Source: Ruminococcus sp. (GTDB lineage: Bacteria > Bacillota > Clostridia > Oscillospirales > Ruminococcaceae). From it: a DNA stretch of 64,000 nucleotides. The stretch covers positions 124,001-188,000 of the forward strand of contig NZ_JAEFAJ010000001.1 of NCBI RefSeq assembly GCF_016287535.1, given 5' to 3'. The notes below the pieces were generated by a model. That model was not told the origin of the DNA. It made no database searches and saw only the letters and a list, made by a program, of their open reading frames with translations. Positions 40,281 through 50,514 of this stretch are shown here, one piece after another; within the stretch, counting starts at the first letter, position 1, and every line of letters begins with the position of its first letter. The position numbers and the translations under genes are program-made.

Positions 40281-41217
40281 ATAGCTTTCTCATCCTTTCC
40301 GTGATAGTTGCTTTATCAGCCCCAAACTCCTTGCATACTGTAAGGATACGTATATTCTTTATTTCTGTTTCCTTTGCAATATAATATGCCGCAAGCGGGT
40401 CGGAACCGAAAGCCTGCATCCTCGCAGTTTCAGCGAGCTCCATTATTGCATCATCGCACCATTTTTCAAATTTTGCGGGCGAGATCTTCAAAAGAGCTGC
40501 CGCATCACTGTAAGGCGTGCTTTCCAAAAAAGAAAACAGAGATTCAGTACCGCTGAGAGCTGCCTTCAAAAGCTCTTCACTGCCGAGTTCCTTACTGCCG
40601 CATATGGCATTTTCCATGAAGTCGACAGATTTATTGAGAAGGCTGCACCTGTATGCAGTCTTTATATCTGCGCAGGCAGTCATAAGCTGAGAGTATTTCT
40701 GTATGAATTCACTTCCGCACTCCTCAGAGCTTTTTTGCATAGCCTGCAATGCCGCTTTATCTATAAGCGAATCGGAAAGCTGTCCGTCAAGAGTATTGGT
40801 CACGAGCTCATAAGCCTCAGCAGCCGTCTTTCGCATATACTCTGGCAGCATACTGTAGTCCCTGCTGTTTATTGAATCAACAAGAACTGGCATTTCCACG
40901 TTTGACGGATATATATAATAATTTGATGGATCTCTGTTTGAAATTACTGCCTTCAGTACAGCTTTAAGATTGTGAAAATCATTTTTGTAAAGCAGTATTT
41001 CAAGTTCTTTGCAATCAGGTGCGTATTCATGAAGCATTTCCCATACTGAGACAAGTGTATCAGATCCCGAAGATGAGCCCGTCTTTGAAGAAATGACAGC
41101 TTCCGCTTCAGCTTTGCTGCGTGAATTTATAAGCTGATCTATATCACTTCTTGAAAGAAGTGAGTTTTCCATCGCTCTTATCGCACCTACAGCATTTGCA
41201 TACTTTGTACCGTTCAT
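40273..41217 (-). CDS. ntpC: V-type ATP synthase subunit C (AC39/d family)
   Basis: 314 residues, all helical. YANAVGAIRAMENSLLSRSDIDQLI, YKNDFHNLKAVLKAVIS and the C-terminal YYIAKETEIKNIRILTVCKEFGADKATITERMRKLYV match the V-ATPase d/C subunit that links the shaft to the K ring. Slightly shorter than the Enterococcus protein (about 335). Confidence 0.92.
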   Translation of the reverse strand: MNGTKYANAVGAIRAMENSLLSRSDIDQLINSRSKAEAEAVISSKTGSSSGSDTLVSVWEMLHEYAPDCKELEILLYKNDFHNLKAVLKAVISNRDPSNYYIYPSNVEMPVLVDSINSRDYSMLPEYMRKTAAEAYELVTNTLDGQLSDSLIDKAALQAMQKSSEECGSEFIQKYSQLMTACADIKTAYRCSLLNKSVDFMENAICGSKELGSEELLKAALSGTESLFSFLESTPYSDAAALLKISPAKFEKWCDDAIMELAETARMQAFGSDPLAAYYIAKETEIKNIRILTVCKEFGADKATITERMRKLYV

Positions 41218-41225
41218 GATATCAC

Positions 41226-41819
41226 CTACCCGAACAGAACTCTTGCAGCCGTATCACGTATGGAATCCTTCTCGGATTCGATCATCGAGCGAAAACTGCA
41301 ATTTTCGGAGATAAGTCCGTAACTCAATATGAAACCGTCTTCGATATCGGACGGTTTATCTGACAGTACAATCTGTCCGCCTTTTTTCTTTGCAAGTTCA
41401 TTTATCCTGCCTTCAAAATCAGAAGGTATCCTTGAAAGGTCTCTGCTTCCGAAGCTGATAATGCCCTTCCCGGACTGGATATGTTTATCCGCAAGGCTGA
41501 GTATCATATCAAAGTATTCCTTATCGGGCAGTCCTTTAAGCTTTTCGATCGTCTTTTCAATCGTCTGTTCTATCAGTTCAACTTTACATGAAAGCATCTT
41601 GCGCTTCATGTCTGCATCTACTGAATTACAGGCATTTTCAAAATCCTTTTCAGCCTGTGCAGATGATCTTTTCATAAAGTCGTCATATGCCTTCTGAGCT
41701 TTGGAATCACCTTCTGCTTTTATCGCATCAGCCTTGCTTACCGCCGCTTTTATAATGCTGTCTTCAGTCTGTTTCTGCTGAGCTTCGATGAGGTTAAGGA
41801 TCTCGTCAAGTCCTGACAT
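41226..41819 (-). CDS. ntpE: V-type ATP synthase subunit E
   Basis: 197 residues from the ATG at 41819, with GGAGG 8 bases upstream (a frame from 41840 has no site). MSGLDEILNLIEAQQKQTEDSIIKAAVSKADAI begins a long alpha helix and the C-terminal half has ADKHIQSGKGIISFGSRDLSRIPSDF, the peripheral-stalk E subunit. It pairs with NtpF to form the stator. Confidence 0.92.
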   Translation of the reverse strand: MSGLDEILNLIEAQQKQTEDSIIKAAVSKADAIKAEGDSKAQKAYDDFMKRSSAQAEKDFENACNSVDADMKRKMLSCKVELIEQTIEKTIEKLKGLPDKEYFDMILSLADKHIQSGKGIISFGSRDLSRIPSDFEGRINELAKKKGGQIVLSDKPSDIEDGFILSYGLISENCSFRSMIESEKDSIRDTAARVLFG

Positions 41820-41832
41820 ATCTCTACCTCCA

Positions 41833-44272
<2,440 letters not shown>

Positions 44273-44305
44273 CTATCACATCACTCTCCTTTTCGAAGGC
44301 AGATC

Positions 44306-44614
44306 TCAAAAATAGCGGCTGATTATTTCATCAACAGCTTTGCCGGTATTCTTATCAGCTTGCTGTTTTATGCTGTCATTTTTCTTCTGACATTCAGCTT
44401 CTGCGTTTTTTCTGTAGTTTTCAAGTTTCCTGTCATAATCAGCTTTAAGCTTTGATAATTCCGTATGAGCTTCACCGAGCTTTTTCTGTATAGCCAGTGC
44501 AGACCGACCGGTAGCGTTACTGATTATATCATCCCGCTGTTTACGCGCCTCCGCATTTTTTTTATCTGAAAGTGCTTCAGCCTCAAGGATCCTTTTTACT
44601 GCCTCAGATGCCAT
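44306..44614 (-). CDS. ntpF: V-type ATP synthase peripheral-stalk subunit G/H
   Basis: 102 residues, a single long charged helix (ASEAVKRILEAEALSDKKNAEARKQRDDIISNATGRSALAIQKKLGEAHTEL) typical of the NtpF/AhaH stalk subunit that makes a coiled coil with E. First gene of the operon, matching E. hirae ntpFIKECGABD order. AGGAGG 9 bases before the ATG, just next to a small stem-loop at 44630-44648. Confidence 0.88.
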   Translation of the reverse strand: MASEAVKRILEAEALSDKKNAEARKQRDDIISNATGRSALAIQKKLGEAHTELSKLKADYDRKLENYRKNAEAECQKKNDSIKQQADKNTGKAVDEIISRYF

Positions 44615-44629
44615 ATATACACCTCCTAA

Positions 44630-44648
44630 AAATGACCCAAAGTCATTT
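44630..44648 (-). promoter_or_regulatory. Stem-loop ahead of the ntpF ribosome site
   Basis: AAATGAC (44630-44636), loop CCAAA, GTCATTT (44642-44648): a 7-bp perfect stem in the leader between the -10 box and AGGAGG. It could be an operator or an mRNA element; nothing favours one. Confidence 0.5.
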
Positions 44649-44657
44649 AATAACTTG

Positions 44658-44686
44658 ATTATAACATCTATTTTTCAATTAGTCAA
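44658..44686 (-). promoter_or_regulatory. Proximal promoter of the V-ATPase operon
   Basis: TTGACT (44686-44681), 17-base spacer, TATAAT (44663-44658) on the minus strand, about 44 bases upstream of the ntpF start. Confidence 0.85.
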
Positions 44687-44723
44687 TATTGGAATTATTA
44701 AATAAATCTAACAATAAAGACAA

Positions 44724-44753
44724 AGGGAGCCCACCCTACAGACAGCTCCCTTA
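44724..44753 (-). terminator. Terminator-like hairpin between two tandem V-ATPase promoters
   Basis: Minus strand AAGGGAGC (44753-44746) pairs with GCTCCCTT (44731-44724) across 14 bases, followed by TGTCTTTATTGTT. It lies between the distal promoter (44778-44806) and the proximal one (44658-44686), so it would end or attenuate transcripts from the distal promoter about 25-60 bases after their start. Confidence 0.6.
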
Positions 44754-44777
44754 AAAATTATTAAGTTTATAGTTAAT

Positions 44778-44806
44778 ATTATACTCCATATCACGAAAAA
44801 AGTCAA
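44778..44806 (-). promoter_or_regulatory. Distal promoter upstream of the V-ATPase leader
   Basis: TTGACT (44806-44801), 17-base spacer, TATAAT (44783-44778) on the minus strand. Its -35 box is embedded in the downstream arm of the NUDIX gene terminator. Confidence 0.7.
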
Positions 44807-44825
44807 TAATAATCTTTGACTTTTT
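44797..44825 (-). terminator. Terminator of the hisS-aspS-NUDIX transcript
   Basis: AAAAAGTCAA (minus strand) pairs with TTGACTTTTT across a 9-base AT loop, ending in a T run; 18 bases after the NUDIX stop. Confidence 0.75.
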
Positions 44826-44842
44826 ATACTTTTTCAGTACAT

Positions 44843-45301
44843 TCACACACCAAATATCTCATATTCCCCTGCTTTCAGGGATATCGACCTGTATTCGCCT
44901 TTTTTCAGCGTATTTTCCTTATCATCGATATATGCATTGAGAATGGCACGGCTCATATTTGTGATATCATTTCTTTTTACCGCTTCCTCAGGAGTAAGCA
45001 AGAGAACTTCGCTGTTCTCATAGCCATCGGAATGAGGCTCACCTGATAAATATTTCATTCGGAAAACAATTATCCACTGCTCCGAACGGAACTGTACGGC
45101 AAACACCGATTCAGCAGAAGCATCAACACCTGTTTCTTCAAATACTTCTCTTTTCACGGCTTCCGAAGGAAGCTCTCCTTCCTTCAGATAACCGCCAGGT
45201 ATCAGTATACGTTCTTTTGCCGGTCCGTAAGTATGCCTGACAAAGAGAATATTGCCGTCAATGTCAACTATACCACAGACTGCGTAATACTTATTACTCA
45301 C
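44843..45301 (-). CDS. NUDIX hydrolase
   Basis: 152 residues. The Nudix box is GGYLKEGELPSEAVKREVFEETG (about residues 34-56; pattern Gx5Ex7REVxEExG), so metal and pyrophosphate sites are intact. The rest is the usual alpha/beta/alpha sandwich. It cleaves some nucleoside diphosphate linked to another moiety; the substrate cannot be assigned. The gene overlaps the 3' end of aspS by 8 bases, which suggests co-translation with the tRNA synthetases. Confidence 0.88.
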   Translation of the reverse strand: MSNKYYAVCGIVDIDGNILFVRHTYGPAKERILIPGGYLKEGELPSEAVKREVFEETGVDASAESVFAVQFRSEQWIIVFRMKYLSGEPHSDGYENSEVLLLTPEEAVKRNDITNMSRAILNAYIDDKENTLKKGEYRSISLKAGEYEIFGV

Positions 45302-47072
45302 CTTCTTTTTTTACAACGCTTATGCCAAGAACATCAAGGCTTTCATCGTCAACGTATGAGGGACATTCGGACATCAGCTCACTTGCGTTCTGGACCTTCG
45401 GGAACGCCGTAACGTCACGGAGACTGTCAGCCTTGCACATTATCATTGCAAGTCTGTCAAGACCAATGCCCATTCCACCGTGAGGCGGCGCACCATATCT
45501 GTAAGCGTCAACAAGGAATCCGAATTTAGCCTGTATCTCTTCATCAGTCATACCGAGAGCCTCAAACATCTTCTGCTGAAGCTCATAGTCCGTAATACGC
45601 ATAGAGCCGCTTGATAGCTCTGTTCCGTTAAGTACAAGATCCCACGCCTTTGCACGTACATTTGCAGGATCACTGTCAAGGTACTCAAGGCACTCTTCCA
45701 TAGGCATTGTGAACGGATGATGAGCCGCTACCCATGTATTATTTTCGTCATCATGCTCGAAGAACGGCATTTCTGTGATCCAGAGGAAATTATACTTATC
45801 CTCAGGAATAACGTCAAGTCTCTTACCGCATATAAGTCTTATCGCACCAAGCGTTGCAAGAACAGTTTTTGTCCTGTCAGCACATATAAGAACAAGATCG
45901 CCTTCATGCGCATCAACTGCGGCGCATATTTTTTCAAGCTCTCCGTCGGCAAGAAATTTCTTGAATGAGCAGTTCGGTTCATCAGCCCAACGTATATAAG
46001 CAAGTCCCTTAGCGCCGATTCCCTTTGCGTGTTCAACAAGCTTGTCTATCTCCTTACGGGTGTAAGTTGCAGCACCGTTCTTTACGTTTATCGCACATAC
46101 TGAACCGCCATCTTCAATAGCACTCCTGAATACCACAAAATCAATATCCTTTACAGTATCTGTGATATCCTGTATCTCAAAGCCGAAACGTGTATCAGGC
46201 TTATCAGAACCATAACGGTTCATAGCGTCTGCAAAGGTAATTCTCGGAAGCGGAGTTGGAACGTCAACACCGATTACCTCCTTGAATACTCTCTGAATAA
46301 AACCTTCAACACACTCCTGAATATCCTCAGCGTCAACAAATGACATTTCAAGGTCTATCTGTGTGAATTCAGGCTGACGGTCTGCTCTGAGGTCTTCATC
46401 ACGGAAGCAGCGTGCAAGCTGTATATACCTGTCATATCCTGATACCATAAGGAGCTGTTTATAGATCTGAGGAGACTGCGGAAGAGCATAGAACTTGCCC
46501 GGATGTACTCTTGACGGGATAAGATAGTCCCTTGCGCCCTCAGGAGTGGATTTCATCATCATAGGAGTCTCTATTTCAAGGAAGCCGTTCTCATAGAAAT
46601 ACTCACGTGTCACCTTAGCTATCTCATGGCGCATGATGATATTCTGCTGCAGCGGTGCACGTCTGAGATCAAGATAACGGTATTTAAGTCTGAGCTCGTC
46701 ATTTACCTTTGTTTCATTAACTATCTCAAAAGGAGGTGTCTGCGCCTTGGCAAGTATCCTGAGGTCATTGACAAAAATCTCAACATTTCCTGTTTTAAGC
46801 TTGTCGTTCTTGCTTTCACGCTCGCGCACTTCTCCCTTCGCCATAAGAACATATTCACTCTTGCATGAAGCAGCTTTTTCAAACAGTCCGCGGTCTGTTT
46901 CATCATTGAAAAGGAGCTGAACAACACCGGTCCTGTCTCTGAGAACGATAAAAATAACTCCGCCCTTATCTCTTATTCTGTCAACGAATCCGCCGACTAC
47001 AACTTCTTTTCCGGCCTCAGTCACTTCTCCGCAGTAATGTGTACGTTTGAGACCTTTCATATTATCTGCCAT
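45294..47072 (-). CDS. aspS: Aspartyl-tRNA synthetase
   Basis: 592 residues, the length of bacterial-type AspRS with GAD insert. N-terminal OB-fold anticodon domain (GGFVDRIRDKGGVIFIVLRDRTGVVQLLF), class II core with PMMMKSTPEGARDYLIPSR, YALPQSPQIYKQLLMVSGYDRYIQLARCFRDEDLRADRQPEFTQIDLEMSF (motif 2) and GMGIGLDRLAMIMC (motif 3). Charges tRNA-Asp. One base separates it from hisS. Described here as standard; whether it is discriminating or also charges tRNA-Asn cannot be told by eye. Confidence 0.97.
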   Translation of the reverse strand: MADNMKGLKRTHYCGEVTEAGKEVVVGGFVDRIRDKGGVIFIVLRDRTGVVQLLFNDETDRGLFEKAASCKSEYVLMAKGEVRERESKNDKLKTGNVEIFVNDLRILAKAQTPPFEIVNETKVNDELRLKYRYLDLRRAPLQQNIIMRHEIAKVTREYFYENGFLEIETPMMMKSTPEGARDYLIPSRVHPGKFYALPQSPQIYKQLLMVSGYDRYIQLARCFRDEDLRADRQPEFTQIDLEMSFVDAEDIQECVEGFIQRVFKEVIGVDVPTPLPRITFADAMNRYGSDKPDTRFGFEIQDITDTVKDIDFVVFRSAIEDGGSVCAINVKNGAATYTRKEIDKLVEHAKGIGAKGLAYIRWADEPNCSFKKFLADGELEKICAAVDAHEGDLVLICADRTKTVLATLGAIRLICGKRLDVIPEDKYNFLWITEMPFFEHDDENNTWVAAHHPFTMPMEECLEYLDSDPANVRAKAWDLVLNGTELSSGSMRITDYELQQKMFEALGMTDEEIQAKFGFLVDAYRYGAPPHGGMGIGLDRLAMIMCKADSLRDVTAFPKVQNASELMSECPSYVDDESLDVLGISVVKKEGE

Positions 47073-47073
47073 C

Positions 47074-48411
47074 TTATTTGTCCTCCCCTGCGAATGTGAA
47101 CAGCGAGCCGTTTCCGTCTTCGTCCATTACATCGAGAATTTTATTAAAGTATTCGTTTTCAAAGTTAGCTGTGAATTTTTCGTTCAGAAGCATTTCTACC
47201 TCGTTGCCGCTTTCCATTTCTTTCAGCTTTGCCTTGCCGCTTTCAAGCTCATTATCACCGAGAACCATTGTATAAGCTGCTCCGATCTTATTAGCGTACT
47301 TCATCTGAGCTTTTATTCCTCTGCCCATCAGATCATATTCCGCGCAGTATCCGAATTCACGGAGCTCTTTTACAAGCTCCATAGCTTTTTCAAGAGCAGC
47401 ATCGCCCATTGTGGCAAAATAAATATCACATTTTTTCGGAGTAAGGAAATCACAATTCTGCTTATCCATAACAAGAAGGAGCCTTTCTATACCCATTGCA
47501 AAGCCAAGCGCAGGTGTATGCTGACCGCCAAGCTGTTCGATAAGTCCGTCATATCTGCCTCCGCCGCAAACAGTTCCCTGTGCGCCGATCTCTGTGGTAA
47601 CGAACTCAAAGACAGTTTTTGTATAATAATCAAGTCCTCTTACGATCTTTGGATTTACCTTAAATTCAATACCAAGATTTGTAAGATAGGTCTGAAGCTT
47701 TCTGAAATGTTCATCACATTCTTCACAGAGATAATCCGTGATAACAGGTGCATCTTTGGCGATTCCCTGACAAATAGGGCTCTTGCAGTCAAGAAGCCTC
47801 ATGGGATTCTTTGCGAGACGCTCCTTGCAGGTATCACAGATTTCTTCCTTGTGAGGCTCAAAATAAGCTCTGAGTGCTTCGTGGTACTTGGCACGGCAGG
47901 TCGGACAACCGATGGAATTTATATTCAGTTCGATATTTTTCAGACCAAGTCTGGTAAGAAGTGTTTTTGCGAGAGAGATGACCTCTGCATCAGCAGTAGG
48001 AGCGGCACTTCCTGCCATTTCAAGTCCGAACTGATGGAATTCGCGCAGTCTTCCTGCCTGCGGACGCTCATGTCGGAAACAGGACAGTAAATAATATACC
48101 TTTTGCGGAAGCGCTTCATTAAGAAGACCGTTCTGAAGCATAGCTCGGATTGTTCCTGCAGTTCCCTCTGGACGAAGGGTAAACTCTGTCTCCTTTGCCT
48201 TTACCGTATACATTTCCTTCTGCACCACATCTGTAGTTTCTCCTACAGAACGAAGGAAAAGATCAGTATTTTCAAAAGTCGGGATCCTTATCTCAGAAAA
48301 GCCGAAGCTTTCAGCGGTCTCCCGTGCTATCTTTTCAACCGTATGCCATTTATAGACATCTTTAGGCAGAACGTCTTCTGTTCCATTCGGACGTTTGATA
48401 TTTATTGCCAT
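47074..48411 (-). CDS. hisS: Histidyl-tRNA synthetase
   Basis: 445 residues from the ATG at 48411 (MAINIKRPNGTEDVLP). A TTG three codons earlier (48420) is the alternative, but the GGAAAGG site is 10 bases from this ATG and only 1 from the TTG. Class II core: TVEKIARETAESFGFSEIRIPTFENTDLFLRSVGETTDVVQKEMY, RPEGTAGTIRAML, FRHERPQAGRLREFHQFGLE and GRYDGLIEQLGGQHTPALGFAMGIERLLL, plus the C-terminal anticodon domain. A Cys-rich insertion (CDTCKERL ... CDEECDE-like, about residues 195-240) is normal for this clade. Confidence 0.96.
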   Translation of the reverse strand: MAINIKRPNGTEDVLPKDVYKWHTVEKIARETAESFGFSEIRIPTFENTDLFLRSVGETTDVVQKEMYTVKAKETEFTLRPEGTAGTIRAMLQNGLLNEALPQKVYYLLSCFRHERPQAGRLREFHQFGLEMAGSAAPTADAEVISLAKTLLTRLGLKNIELNINSIGCPTCRAKYHEALRAYFEPHKEEICDTCKERLAKNPMRLLDCKSPICQGIAKDAPVITDYLCEECDEHFRKLQTYLTNLGIEFKVNPKIVRGLDYYTKTVFEFVTTEIGAQGTVCGGGRYDGLIEQLGGQHTPALGFAMGIERLLLVMDKQNCDFLTPKKCDIYFATMGDAALEKAMELVKELREFGYCAEYDLMGRGIKAQMKYANKIGAAYTMVLGDNELESGKAKLKEMESGNEVEMLLNEKFTANFENEYFNKILDVMDEDGNGSLFTFAGEDK

Positions 48412-48446
48412 ATATTTCAAGCCTTTCCTGTATGTTTTTACATGAA

Positions 48447-48471
48447 AATTGTCCCTTTGAAAGGGACAATT
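48447..48471 (-). terminator. Stem-loop between mgsA-like gene and hisS
   Basis: AATTGTCCC (48447-48455) with GGGACAATT (48463-48471), loop TTTGAAA. In the minus transcript it follows the mgsA-like stop by 6 bases and is followed by TTCATGTAAAAAC, so it may be a weak terminator. Confidence 0.6.
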
Positions 48472-48477
48472 GATGAT

Positions 48478-48879
48478 TCAGATACTCGGATTACCGACTT
48501 CACGCCAATCAAGATCTCCTCTTTCGAGTGCAAGGATAAGCGCTTCTGCGGTAGCGATGTTTGTTGCAACAGGTACGTTGTGAACATCACAAAGTCTGAG
48601 AAGGTTCATGCCGTGAACATCTGCTGCCTTTGGATTGATCGGATCGCGGAAGAAAAGAAGAACATCAACCTCGTTGCACGAAAGAAGCGCAAGGATCTGT
48701 TCAGCTCCTCCCTGACCGCTGAGATATCTTTTTATAGGAAGACCGGTAGCTTCGCTTACCTGCTTTCCTGTTGTATTTGTAGCTATAAGAGTATGCTTTG
48801 AAAGGATTCCGCAGTAAGCGCTGCAGAACTGTACCATAAGCTCTTTTTTCGCATCATGTGCTATAATTGCGATTTTCAT
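48478..48879 (-). CDS. Methylglyoxal synthase-like protein with altered active site
   Basis: 133 residues, the length and fold of MgsA: MKIAIIAHDAKKELMVQF, ATNTTGKQVSEATGLP, VDVLLFFRDP and LLRLCDVHNVPVATNIATAEALI. MgsA makes methylglyoxal from dihydroxyacetone phosphate. However, the conserved GGDQQ element (catalytic Asp71 of E. coli) reads GGAEQ here, with one residue deleted before it, and the His98 position aligns with Lys84 in PKAADV. His8, Asp9, Lys11/12, Asp79 (RDP) and Asp87 are kept. Activity is therefore uncertain; it may be a non-canonical or regulatory member. Confidence 0.75.
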   Translation of the reverse strand: MKIAIIAHDAKKELMVQFCSAYCGILSKHTLIATNTTGKQVSEATGLPIKRYLSGQGGAEQILALLSCNEVDVLLFFRDPINPKAADVHGMNLLRLCDVHNVPVATNIATAEALILALERGDLDWREVGNPSI

Positions 48880-48919
48880 TATAATGCCCTTTCCCCGCTA
48901 AGCGGATATATTTCATGTT

Positions 48920-49657
48920 TTATACAGTTTTAACTGTAAGCGGAATGAATTCTCCGCCGAGTCTTTTTGATATTGCGTCAAAAGCCTTGAGAGCTTCGCT
49001 GTCGGTAGGAATAGGATTGCCCTTACCGGTAGCAACAGTCATTTTGAAGTCATCCGGAATAACACCGATGAGCTGTACGCCCACCTTGTCGATTATCTCA
49101 TCAAGGTTGGATATCAGCTCCGCACCGATTATCTTCTTGCTGATCTTATTTATGATAAGCCGCTGGCTCTTGTTTCCTCTATTATAGAACTCATCCGACA
49201 TAAGACTTGCATCTCTTATGCAGACCGGATCAGGTGTGGATATCACAAGAATAAGATTTGCCTGTTCAACAATATCGAAAACATGGGAATTTATTCCGGC
49301 ACCTGTATCAATAATGATGTACTCGAAGTATTTCTTTACAGAACGGCATATTTCAACGATCTGCTCAGCGTTCACCGCTGTAAGCGTTTTTGGAGCGCAG
49401 AGAATATTCAGATTTGAAGCCATAGGTATCTGTGCAACTGCTTCAAGAGCAGTTTTCTTTCCGTTCAGTACATCGCCGAGATCATACCTTATATTTTCTT
49501 CAACGCCGAAGATGATATCAAGGCATCTCAGACCGAAATCAAGCTCGATGATAAGCGTCCTGTGTCCCTGTTTAGCGAGAGTGTAGCCGATTCCTGCGCA
49601 AACGGTAGATTTACCGGTTCCGCCTTTTCCTGAAGTAACAGCAATTATTTTAGACAT
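48920..49657 (-). CDS. minD: MinD-like P-loop ATPase
   Basis: 245 residues from the ATG at 49657 (MSKIIAVTSGKGGTGKST), with AAAGGA upstream. Deviant Walker A with the signature Lys in GKGGTGKST, DFGLRCLDIIFGVEENIRYDLGDVLNG (MinD-type switch) and IIDTGAGINSHVFDIVEQAN. In MinD the C-terminus carries a basic amphipathic membrane helix; here the chain ends GGEFIPLTVKTV with no such helix, and minC/minE are not adjacent. It is more like MinD than ParA or FlhG, but a role in division-site placement is inference. Confidence 0.78.
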   Translation of the reverse strand: MSKIIAVTSGKGGTGKSTVCAGIGYTLAKQGHRTLIIELDFGLRCLDIIFGVEENIRYDLGDVLNGKKTALEAVAQIPMASNLNILCAPKTLTAVNAEQIVEICRSVKKYFEYIIIDTGAGINSHVFDIVEQANLILVISTPDPVCIRDASLMSDEFYNRGNKSQRLIINKISKKIIGAELISNLDEIIDKVGVQLIGVIPDDFKMTVATGKGNPIPTDSEALKAFDAISKRLGGEFIPLTVKTV

Positions 49658-49752
49658 TTTTATTCCTTTCCGATATCCGAAAGCCAAAGCAGATCAACTG
49701 CATAGACGGCGCGGAAGTCTTATAATTACTTTTAAAAATAATCCTATTTTAC

Positions 49753-49781
49753 ATTATAACACATAATTAGCTAAAAGTCAA
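49753..49781 (-). promoter_or_regulatory. Promoter of the minD-like gene
   Basis: TTGACT (49781-49776), 17-base spacer, TATAAT (49758-49753) on the minus strand; leader of about 90 bases. Confidence 0.8.
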
Positions 49782-49850
49782 AGAACTTTTTAAACAAAAC
49801 ATAAAATTGTGCAAATCGAACCTGTCAGCACAGCGAGCATTGTTGATTTC

Positions 49851-50357
49851 TTACAAATATTCATCGAGCGCATCAAGAATTTTAATTATAGTTTTCTCAA
49901 CATTGCAACTGTTCTCATCAATAATGATATCCGCATATTTTTCATATATAGGCGCCCTTTCTTTGTACAGTCCGCTCAGAGACTGCCCTTCCCTGATAAC
50001 TACGCCGCGATTTTTGATATTACCAAGCCGGTATCTTAGTTTACTGTAATCAAGCTTCAGATATATAACAATGCCGTCATCGGAAAGATTTTTCATCGCC
50101 TCAGCACCGTATACAGCACTTCCGCCGGTCGCAATAACAGACCGTTCAGCTTTTAATCCTTTGATTATCCTGTTCTCAGTTTCAATAAATCCTTCTGTTC
50201 CTTTTTCTGCAATTATTTCTTTAAGAAGTTTTTTCTCTTCTTCCTGGATAACAATATCTGTATCAACGAATCTGTATCCCAGCAGCTTTGCAAGAATCAC
50301 ACCTATGGTACTTTTTCCGACTCCAGGCATACCAATAAGAACAATATTTTTATCCAC
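49851..50357 (-). CDS. aroK: Shikimate kinase
   Basis: 168 residues. P-loop GMPGVGKSTIGVILAKLLGYRFVDTD, shikimate-binding FIETENRII (RxxE variant; the usual FRxxE reads FIETE), VIATGGSAV (GGG-like loop), and the lid and LID Arg region VIREGQSLSGLYKERAPIYEKYAD. It phosphorylates shikimate for aromatic amino acids. Monocistronic. The shikimate-site FRxxE Arg is replaced by Ile, so activity on shikimate deserves a check; the family call rests on overall pattern. Confidence 0.85.
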   Translation of the reverse strand: MDKNIVLIGMPGVGKSTIGVILAKLLGYRFVDTDIVIQEEEKKLLKEIIAEKGTEGFIETENRIIKGLKAERSVIATGGSAVYGAEAMKNLSDDGIVIYLKLDYSKLRYRLGNIKNRGVVIREGQSLSGLYKERAPIYEKYADIIIDENSCNVEKTIIKILDALDEYL

Positions 50358-50387
50358 TGTTTTCCCCCGCTTTTCTGTTACTCTTAT

Positions 50388-50416
50388 ATTTTAACTCACT
50401 TTGTGCAAAATGTCAA
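50388..50416 (-). promoter_or_regulatory. Promoter of aroK
   Basis: TTGACA (50416-50411), 17-base spacer, TAAAAT (50393-50388) on the minus strand. Confidence 0.75.
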
Positions 50417-50464
50417 TAGATAATTCAGCCATATATTGCGATTTTATTTTCCGAACACTAAATA

Positions 50465-50493
50465 TTGACAATTACTGATGAATATGATAACAT
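50465..50493 (+). promoter_or_regulatory. Promoter of the radical SAM gene
   Basis: TTGACA (50465-50470), 17-base spacer, TAACAT (50488-50493), about 22 bases before the ATG, which is preceded by AAGGAG. Confidence 0.65.
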
Positions 50494-50514
50494 ATTTTTA
50501 CAAGGAGTGAAGCC

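Noticed and set aside
47047-48090. 347-codon plus-strand ORF opposite hisS
   Set aside because: Antisense shadow of a conserved synthetase gene; no ribosome site and no conserved motif.
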